A stretch of DNA of 64,000 bases, from positions 1 through 64,000 of the IMG/VR virus record IMGVR_UViG_3300024520_000047. One strand, written 5' to 3'. Positions 17,836 to 26,000 of the stretch are shown in pieces. A model generated the notes under the pieces. That model was given only the letters and a program-made list of their open reading frames with translations, did not search any database and had not been told where the DNA came from. The stretch is from a virus. The position numbers were made by a program, and so were the translations under genes. Position 1 is the first letter of the stretch, and every line of letters starts with the position of its first letter.

Positions 17836-18103
17836 CTTCGGTCATATCTTCAATACTTGCTCCAAAATTTGGTAAATCTAAAACTTCACCTTTATCTTTG
17901 GATAGTATAGTTTTTATTTGTGTCGTTAGAGCCTTTATTTCATCTTCGTTTTGGTTTAATACCCATTCTTTTATATGAGTTCTTTTTGTTCTACAATATA
18001 TGTCTATGTGGTTATCCAATAGATACTTCTCAATAAGGTCTGTTTGTTTGTATTGTTCAACCGTAAGTTTTACTGTCAATTCACTTTTCTTTTCTTTACT
18101 CAT
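17828..18103 (-). CDS. Hypothetical protein, 91 aa
   Basis: I start it at MSKEKKSELTV rather than a Met 9 codons upstream, because that ATG is the one in the junction element at 18101-18117. It holds an internal copy of the junction sequence with one mismatch (17941-17958), read as VLNQNEDEIK. This suggests an old fusion of two small genes across a junction. It ends EDMTEDE with its TAA inside the next start. Helical and charged; unrecognised. Confidence 0.7.
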   Translation of the reverse strand: MSKEKKSELTVKLTVEQYKQTDLIEKYLLDNHIDIYCRTKRTHIKEWVLNQNEDEIKALTTQIKTILSKDKGEVLDLPNFGASIEDMTEDE

Positions 18104-18626
18104 CTTTGTTTTGGTTTTTAAATTCTTCAAACAAATATCTATCTTTAATAAAATCTTCTATATCTGTATTGTCAAACTTTTTCTTTGTCTCTTCTAATTC
18201 TTTAATCCTTTTTCTTTTAGGTGTCATACCTTCTTCATATTCATCTAACGTATTACTTTTTTCGTATTTCCACTTAATATGATTTTCTCTAAAATTAATT
18301 GTATTACTAATTGAATATATTTCATTTTCAATATTCTCTTTAATTGATTGGTAATCTTCTAACCTATGTTCTCTATGTTTCTTTAATTGTTTATTAATTA
18401 TTTCTTCAGCGTTGTCAGGTAAATTCCTATCATCTATAAGTTTAAATAATAAATCTCTAACGACACACAAATCTTCTTCCATAGATTGTACATCATCCTC
18501 CAATTCACATATAGTAATTTCGTTTTTAGATTTTCTAACGGGTGTGTGTTGTGATTCTAAGTTTCTATAATCTTCTTCTGTCATTAGTCCCACTCCAGTC
18601 CCTTTTCCGTCTGCTCTACAAGGCAT
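18096..18626 (-). CDS. Hypothetical coiled-coil protein, 176 aa
   Basis: Short Cys/Gly-containing opening (MPCRADGKGTGVGLMTEEDY), then long charged helices with coiled-coil character (ELEDDVQSMEEDLCVVRDLL; KRIKELEETKKKFD). Ends EEFKNQNKDE, the junction tail, with its TAA within the next gene's ATGAGTAAAG. Family not recognised. Confidence 0.75.
   Translation of the reverse strand: MPCRADGKGTGVGLMTEEDYRNLESQHTPVRKSKNEITICELEDDVQSMEEDLCVVRDLLFKLIDDRNLPDNAEEIINKQLKKHREHRLEDYQSIKENIENEIYSISNTINFRENHIKWKYEKSNTLDEYEEGMTPKRKRIKELEETKKKFDNTDIEDFIKDRYLFEEFKNQNKDE
18101..18117 (-). promoter_or_regulatory. Gene-junction element, single copy
   Basis: Minus-strand AAAACCAAAACAAAGATG with ATGAGTAAAG following. 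It stops the coiled-coil gene (NQNKDE-stop) and starts the 91-aa gene, fixing that gene's start. Confidence 0.75.
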
Positions 18627-18663
18627 AATTTGTGTTTTTTTAATTTATTAATCTTTATGTTGG

Positions 18664-18876
18664 TTAACTATCTGCTATACCAAACTTGGTCTTATACCAA
18701 ATTCTCTCATGAAAATAATAAAGTACCATTTTGGTTACTAATTCTGCTAACCCTACTTTTATTCCAATCATTGGGTTTCCACTAATTAACCAGCCTAATA
18801 ACATCGTATCCATAGTGCCCACTAATCTCCATGTGAGGGTCTTTGCAATGTGTCTTTTTCTTTTTACTATTGGCAT
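18664..18876 (-). CDS. DUF2061 membrane protein, 70 aa
   Basis: Matches the DUF2061 pattern across its length: RHIAKTLTWRLVGTMDTMLLGWLISG, then IGIKVGLAELVTKMVLYYFHERIW. Family members are small two-helix inner-membrane proteins, in Bacteroidota sometimes fused to or next to sulfate-assimilation genes. Function is unknown. Upstream, on the same strand, lie the structured RNA and the tRNA. Confidence 0.85.
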   Translation of the reverse strand: MPIVKRKRHIAKTLTWRLVGTMDTMLLGWLISGNPMIGIKVGLAELVTKMVLYYFHERIWYKTKFGIADS

Positions 18877-18902
18877 TCTTCTTTTTTAGAATTAATTTAA
18901 AT

Positions 18903-18989
18903 CTAGAGCCCCTACCTGACACAATATCAGGTAGGTTATCTAGTCAGGCCGAATAAGAATTCAGCTCCACCACCCTTTCGGGTTAATAG
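18903..18989 (-). ncRNA. Structured RNA tail after the tRNA: three successive hairpins
   Basis: Directly 3' of the tRNA-like gene the minus strand can fold three hairpins. The first is ACCC-GAAA-GGGT (about 18973-18983). The second is GCTGAAT-TCTT-ATTCGGC (about 18948-18965, one G-U pair). The third is a perfect 9-bp CCTACCTGA/TCAGGTAGG stem (18911-18935), enclosed by CTAGA/TCTAG. No T-run follows, so it is not a plain terminator. It could be a processed small RNA or a nuclease-resistant 3' end. Confidence 0.5.
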
Positions 18990-19062
18990 AGCGGAAGGAT
19001 AGGATTTGAACCTCCGTCCCCATACTGGTAGTATGGTGCTTTACCAATTAAGCTACTCCCGC
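18990..19062 (-). tRNA. tRNA-Gly-like gene, anticodon ACC (atypical)
   Basis: Acceptor GCGGGAG pairs with CTTCCGC (one G-U); T73 fits glycine identity. D-arm TAGCTTAATTGGTAAAGCA. Anticodon stem CCATA/TATGG with loop CTACCAG gives anticodon ACC, hence Gly (GGU). T-loop TTCAAAT is normal, but the T-stem GGAGG/CCTATC needs a bulged A. No CCA is encoded. Bacterial Gly tRNAs normally have GCC, UCC or CCC, so ACC is odd. The 5' end lies 4 nt after the stop of the 80-aa gene, so it is cotranscribed. Confidence 0.75.
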
Positions 19063-19066
19063 TTAT

Positions 19067-19309
19067 TTAATGATGTGTGACAGTCCATGTTCTATAGGTA
19101 CTATCCTGAAAATCGGTATATGTTTTCATGGCCTGAAGAATATCCACCGCATCAATACCTAATAATTTTATAGCATCTTTCTCACTAAGTCCATACTTCT
19201 GTATAATCGAAAATTTCTTTTCTCCGATTTGAGTTCGAAGGAAATGCATCGTCTGGTCCCAATGAAGGAATGCCCCCGTGTAAACACTATCTCTATTTTC
19301 ATTTTTCAT
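19067..19309 (-). CDS. Small KLLGI-motif protein, 80 aa
   Basis: Contains KYGLSEKDAIKLLGIDAVDI near residue 45, the short helical motif that recurs in the giant virion proteins and other small ORFs here. The remainder is helical. A Bacteroidota promoter ends 4 nt before its ATG, so the mRNA should be leaderless. The tRNA follows in the same transcript. Confidence 0.75.
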   Translation of the reverse strand: MKNENRDSVYTGAFLHWDQTMHFLRTQIGEKKFSIIQKYGLSEKDAIKLLGIDAVDILQAMKTYTDFQDSTYRTWTVTHH

Positions 19310-19313
19310 AAGG

Positions 19314-19344
19314 CAAAGATAAGAAAAAAATATTAATAAACAAA
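19314..19344 (-). promoter_or_regulatory. Early-type leaderless promoter
   Basis: Minus strand TTTG (19341-19344), 19-bp spacer, TATCTTTG (19314-19321), then CCTT and ATG. Exact match to TTTG/TAnnTTTG, with the start codon where +1 is expected. Confidence 0.75.
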
Positions 19345-19430
19345 ATTTAAATTGATAAAATATTAATGGGGTAATTTATTTATTCCCCCTAATTTTATCT
19401 TATTATAAGAGTAGATAATAGTTCTTCTTA

Positions 19431-20000
19431 ATGAATCCCAACCGTATAAAATCTATCCGCCGCACCTATATTATATTTTCTATAATAGTAGGAATTGTTG
19501 CTCCTATTTTATGCTATTGGTTAATTCCTCATTTTGACATAAAACACGACCCTTTATCTAAATTTGGTATCTCCGAACCCACTTCCCATATCTGGTTAGT
19601 CTCATTAATGTTTATTGCCATTGGATTATGGTTAAATGGGGAATATCGGATTGGGGAAATGATTAAGAAAAAAAAATGGCGTCCTTTATTGAAGTGGTTA
19701 CTGAGAATTTCTACTTTTTCATTATTATTAATGGCAGTAATAGATATGAGTTGGCACTGGACACATAAAACTTTAGCTTTACTTTTTTTCTGTGGATATA
19801 ATGTTTTTGTGTTTGCCTTTGGTATTGTGCGTTCTTTAACTTATGTTAGAAGAGGAATGTTTTCAGTAATAATGGCTACGCTTATGTTATCCACATCTTT
19901 ATTAATTCTTCCATTTCCAAGTTATGGTGTTGCTGAAATATCATATATATTTCTGATAGTGCTGTGGAACACTAAAGTCTTATTTAGGAAAAAATTATAA
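19431..20000 (+). CDS. Multi-span membrane protein, DUF998-like, 189 aa
   Basis: About six membrane segments: YIIFSIIVGIVAPILCYWLI, IWLVSLMFIAIGLWL, a pair around 75-125, then FSVIMATLMLSTSLLILPF and ISYIFLIVLWN. The DPLSKFGISEP loop after the first helix is typical of DUF998. Role in the phage unknown; membrane remodelling or superinfection exclusion are guesses. It is isolated on the plus strand and its end overlaps the end of the giant gene by 6 nt. Confidence 0.75.
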   Translation: MNPNRIKSIRRTYIIFSIIVGIVAPILCYWLIPHFDIKHDPLSKFGISEPTSHIWLVSLMFIAIGLWLNGEYRIGEMIKKKKWRPLLKWLLRISTFSLLLMAVIDMSWHWTHKTLALLFFCGYNVFVFAFGIVRSLTYVRRGMFSVIMATLMLSTSLLILPFPSYGVAEISYIFLIVLWNTKVLFRKKL

Positions 20001-23000
20001 GGTTTCTTTCCATAAATTTATTAATCGGTTAGCAGTTGGTATTATGTTGCGTTTGGCTTCTCTAAGAGTTACTTCTTTATTTTTATTTTTAAGAGAATGG
20101 ATGGTGGTATCCCAGATAAGGTTTTTAATTTTATCACCATCTTCACTTAAGAGTCCACTATCCTTTTTTAATACAGTAGAATAGGTATCAATCCAGTCTT
20201 TTCCACCAATTAAAAAGTGGGAATAAAAATTCTCATTTGTCATCTCTTTATTTTTAACTTCACTTAAAAAATCAAAAATTAGTTTTCTTTTTTCAACTAG
20301 TTGGGCTGTGGTTACGTGTTGGGAACGTACTTTAATAAAAGCAGTTAAATCCATTTTATCAAACGACTCAAAGAACCTCCTTTTTATTAAAAAATCCTTT
20401 TGGGCTGCTTGTAAATGTCTGTTAACCTCTTCTGTCATATCTCCACGCAACTTTCCTCCCATTGTAAGGGTGTAGTCCGACTTTTTCTCAAAGTCTCTTA
20501 AATCGAAGATATTAATTGTATCTCCAATTTGAAATGGGATATTACTTAGGTTACCACTCTTTGCAATATCAACTATTTTCCCAGTTGGTGTCATATAAAG
20601 TAAAAAGGTCTGAGAGTTTTTACCCCAACCACCTTTGTATTCAAATCTTCCAATGATTAATAATCGTCTAATATAATTAGGAATGTTAGGTCTTTCTTCT
20701 TCTGGTAATTGTGGAATAATGGCTTCCGTTAACGGAGTGTTCCTGATGATAATCCATTTATCTCTCCCTCCTCCATCATCAGCATAATAATCATAGTCTT
20801 CTACTCCTTGATATAATCCCAAGTGTCCATCGTAAGTATCTATCTCGTATTTAATTCCTCCTCTAAACATATCACCTCTCGGTTCTTCGGATGCATTGCC
20901 TTCATATACATGTACCACGATTCCTACAGTAGTATTGGGTATCGTCAGTGTTGTAGTTCCGGGAGGTGCGGGGTCCATTTCTAAGTCCCAAATAAAAATT
21001 TTATCTCCTACTTTAAGTGGTGGACTTATTTCCTCTTTGGGTATTTTGGTGGTATCGATTTTTTGTTCCTTTAAAGTATTGAAATGATAGGCATCCGTAA
21101 TCTCCCAATCATCCGATTCATAATCTCCATGCTCATAGGTATGCATTTCTCCGCCCCACCCATAAAAATCTTCCCTCGATTTCTCTTCCGCATCCGTTGC
21201 TCCAAACGCGGTGACGTTTGCGCTACCCCTTTTAAATACTTGTTCCCAACCACTTTCTTCTGCCTCTACTTCATATTCGGAGGGGTATTCTTTTCTTGCA
21301 TTTTTAATTTGTCCATAATCTCCATCGTCTGCTTCGTGTCTATTCTCTAGTGCCCAGCGTGCATATTTGCTTATTATTGTCCAGATTTGAGCACTTCCCT
21401 CTCCACTGTTGGGTTCACCAAATAGTTTCATTACATCCTCATATCTAGAAGTAACTTGCCGTTGTATATCAGTTTTAAAAGTTCTGGTGGCAATTGCTTT
21501 TAATTCATCGAACGTAAATTCTCTAACAATAGTATTTAATATTTTAACTTCGAGTGCGGTAAAAGGACCATACTCTACATATAAGTCATCATCCTCTAAT
21601 CCACTCTCGGCATCTTGTTCGTTCAATCTTCTGGATGTAATATTCTTGCCACTAGCATCAATTTCTTTTTGTCGTGCCTCTATCTCTTGGGGTATATTGG
21701 ATACATGTTTTTTCACCATAATCCACTTATCGTTAGTCGTAAGGATTCTATTTCCCCTATCCCATTCAATATTTTCTCCTGTTATTGGTAACATGTTCCA
21801 ATACAAATTACGGAAGGTGGGTTCATTTCCAAAAGTTATTTGTTCTGTATTCACGGGTTCGGGAGAAGTAACATAATAAGTCTCCATGATAGTAGGAAAA
21901 GTATCTTCCCCATGTAATTCACCTCTACTTCGCGTTCTATACATGCCAGAACCTGCAGATTGTTTATATCTGGTATCTTTATCTACATCTACCACTCTAA
22001 TAACGTCTCCAATATTTAAAGATGGATTAAGTTTTTCTTTCTGTTCAGTAATCGGTTTTTTATGAACCTTAATCCATTGGTATATCCAAGGGTATAATAG
22101 TTTTGCGGTACCTCTACCTACCATATAGTCCCCATTTAAATAATCTTGATGTTTGTCTGCTGGAAGAAGTGTATATCTCCAAGGCCACTGTGCTTTGTGC
22201 CCAGCAGACTCTTTTTCTACTACTATGTATGGTGTTAATATCTCAGGTCTTTCCGCTTCTCCTCGCCCTTTCATCCTCTCCCTCTCCCTGTCTATATCTA
22301 TTACTCGTATACTATCACCCACTTCTAACTCTGGACTTAATTGGGTTTCTTTTTGTTCTCTTAAAATATATGGTGTGTCACCACCCCATATTTCTACTTC
22401 CTTGCCTACCCCTTTATCATTTCCTTCCCACTCGCCTGTCAGTGCAACCAATTCCATGTTGTCTATCCTCTCTATTATTTGACGTGCCCAAGCTTTTACA
22501 ACAGGGTTGGGGGTTAATCCTCTTAAACGATTATAAGATATGAAATCTCTTTCATCTGGTGGACCAATATTCGTAGTATCAATTAATCCTAATTTATATA
22601 AATCTTCATTGATGGTACCCCATAAATCATATAATTCCATTTGAGCCGTTTCAATTTTATCCGCCAAAAGGCCTATCTCACCTCTTCCTCCTTCTCCTCC
22701 ACCGAATCCACCGTATTTAAAATTTCTTACTCCACCTTCAGTATATGAGTCCTCATAACTGGTGAGTAAAAGTTTAGCTGCTAGAGCTAATTTCTTATAT
22801 ATTCTGAAAACCTCTTGTGTATAATTCTGGTGTAAAAACTTCTTTAGGGGTAAATTCTCACTCTGTTCTTTTATGGTTTCCCGATGTGTAGTACTTTCTA
22901 TCTCCCACCCATCAGATTCCCAATCTCCATAATCATAGGTCTCCATCTCACCACCCCAGTCGTACCAATCAGCTGTAGCCCTATCAGTCACATCCTGTGA

Positions 23001-26000
23001 ACTAAATCCGGGTATATCAACAGAACCGTGTTTGAATATTTTTTCCCATCCGCTTTCTTCCGCCTCTACTTCAAAGTAAGAGGGATAAATTTTAACTGGA
23101 GTTTTAACCTGTGCATAATCTCTTTTTTCATCGACCTCACCTGCAGCTTCACCCCAGTTATCCACCGCCCATCTTGCATATTTGCTCGCTATTACCCAAT
23201 CCTCCATGGTACGAGCGGGTATCGAAAATAATTTCATTATATCATTATATCTCTCTTCTAAGGCACGGGGTAAATTAGCGGCATCACTCTCCCCAATCAT
23301 CTCTAAGTCCTCTGAGGTAAACTCTTGGGCTAACTTATTCAATAACTTGACTTCCATGTTGGTGAAGGGAGTAAAGTCATAGTATTGGTCGTCATCATAG
23401 AATCCTTTATCTTTACCAAATTCCATTTTTTCTTCGTCTAACTGTAAACCTCCACGGTCTATCTTGCTCAATGCATCTAAATTCCCAAAGGAAGGATGGT
23501 CGGTTATCTTATCTTTTTTACTTTGTCTCATTACATCCCATACTCTAGGCTTCATCTTCATGTGATTACTCACCATATACCCTATCTCTTCTGGGTCACC
23601 ACCTAAACTCTCAATGAATTCACTATACTCATTCACTAACTGGGTGGAAACTTTTTCATGACCATGTGCGGTAGGTTGTCCTGTTTTAGGATTTACACCT
23701 AATGTGGCTAACTTACCTAGGTCATGAAAATATGCTGACAAAATTAAATTTATATTCTCAGGTTGTTCAGCAAACGCTCGGTTGGTTACCGTAATAATAT
23801 GTTTAAGTACATTTCCTTCTGGATGCCATTCAGGATTTTGTTTGGCCTTCCATTGGTCCATTAATATTTGTTGTAATGGTCTGGGTGAAGCATTGTATAA
23901 TTCTTTAAAGTTAGTCACTGATTCCCCTAATAAATCGATGTCATCATCCCACATCCCTTTATTTTTCTCCACCAGAATCCATGTATCGGTGTCGGGCATT
24001 AGATATCTCATGATTGCCTTATTTGAAAGAACACCGGGGCGGTCGGGGTAAGACACATCTTTCATGGGTCTATTAATACCATACCAATATTGGTCCCGCT
24101 TGGGTGTAGTGGTAACCCTATAAGGGACAAACAGTTCAGGAACTTGGTCGGGTATTTCTCCTTCTTTATCTTTAACATCTATTACTATTATCTCATCTCC
24201 ACTTTCTAAGGGTGGGTTTACTTTTTGTTGGTCTATGTTCTCGGTGAGACTTGCTGGGTCTGTAGGTTTTGGTGGGCCGAAATTTCCCTCATCATCTTTT
24301 GCCGATGGTTCTTTACTTTGAGGGACCAATTCATACAAGTCATCATATAAGATGTCATTAAAATATTCTTCACTAATATCTGGGTACCAATAACCATCAA
24401 AGTATTTTCCATCTACCTCTAAGTGGTCTCCCCGTTTACCCTCATTATAGTCATCTCCTCGTCCAAACTCTTCTATCATAATCTCCCCAAAAAGTTGGTC
24501 TGGAGTAAGACGTGCCATGTCTCTCATTACATCTTCCAAAGGTCGACTAGCATAATCTTCATGAAACTGAAAGAAATCTGTATTATCCCAATCGTCATCA
24601 CTTATCCACCTTTTTAAGTCACTTTCTATTATCCACGAATAACTTCCATTATTATTATCTCTTACCCATTTTCCTGTTCCGTCGAACCAGTCCTCTATCT
24701 TATCCCGAATATCGTCAAAGATGGCACGTTTGGTTGCATCTTCCTGTTCTATACTATAGGCGCGGGTAATCTTATTTCTAATTTCATCTATCTCACTCTC
24801 TTTTTCGGCAGCAATATCATCCTCAAAATCATTGTCTACATGACCCTCCAATAGTCTGCCGGCCACTTCTTTATCTTTAATCCCAAGAATTTCCATAATC
24901 ATTTTCCAACTTCCATCATCGAGATTATCTAACATCCCCTCATAAAATTCGTTATGGTCATACCATCCATCCCAATCCCATGCGTCCTCACCACACAGAT
25001 ATTTCCGTATGAGTTCTTCATGATTGTCATCATCAAATAATCGAGCTAAATCATCACAATCCCATAATGATGTTACCGGAATGGGTGCTTGAGTATTCAT
25101 TATGTATCTTTTGAGTAACATGGTGACACCATCTCCTTGGATGCCTTGCATCCCTAACAGTTTAAGGTCTTCCCAACTTACCCCATCTTGGTCCCATTTT
25201 TTATAAAGATATTTAACTGCATTTTCAGGATAATCTTTCATTATCCATTCTTTGTCTTCATCTTCCATTACTGAATCAAAAGGCCATCCTCCATGAAATA
25301 AATCTAATTGTTGTTCTTCTTTAATAACTTCTACCGAAGTAGTATCGTTGAGGGTATCTCTGTCTGGATAAAGAGCATCATTAAGGAGTTCTAAGTGATA
25401 TTCCACCTCCGCATCGTGGTCTGCCCAATTAATAACCATACCCTCTTCATCAAAATCAAAATCACCTTCTAATTGGTACTCGGTGGTATCATAATATTGA
25501 CTCATTAATTCTACTGTCTCCTCATTTGCGTTCACGGTATCAGTTAACTCATCAATGGTATTAAGATATTCCAGTTCTACAGTACTCAAATATTCTGCTT
25601 GTAACTCTTCATAATAATACTGGTCTACATATTTATCTTCCATTTGGTCACAGTCACACTTTCCTTCATCTTTTTCATCCTCCGTACATTCCCTATACTC
25701 ATCTTTTTCATCATCATAAAACTCAGTCCACTGTATACATTCACAGTCCTCCTCACTTAATTCACCATAAAAATGACCCCCACTTTGGAGACACTCTTCT
25801 AATATTTCTTCTGACTCAGCCTCTTCAGCATAAAACTCTACAGTATAGTAATAGATATTCGGTAGAGGTTCCCATAATAAATTCGTTATATTCCAATCAC
25901 TAAAGCCCCCACCTTCTTTAATTATCAACCATAAGGTCGCAGCTATCTGTTTTCCATCACTACTACTAAAAATTCCCCCCACATCTAGATATTTCCGTAA

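Noticed and set aside
21409-21876. Plus-strand open frame of 155 codons
   Set aside because: Antisense shadow within the 2457-aa gene; low-complexity Ser/Leu composition.
22103-22543. Open frame of 146 codons on the plus strand
   Set aside because: Lies wholly opposite the 2457-aa gene, rich in Leu/Ser/Pro as expected from antisense of acidic repeats, and has no promoter or start context.
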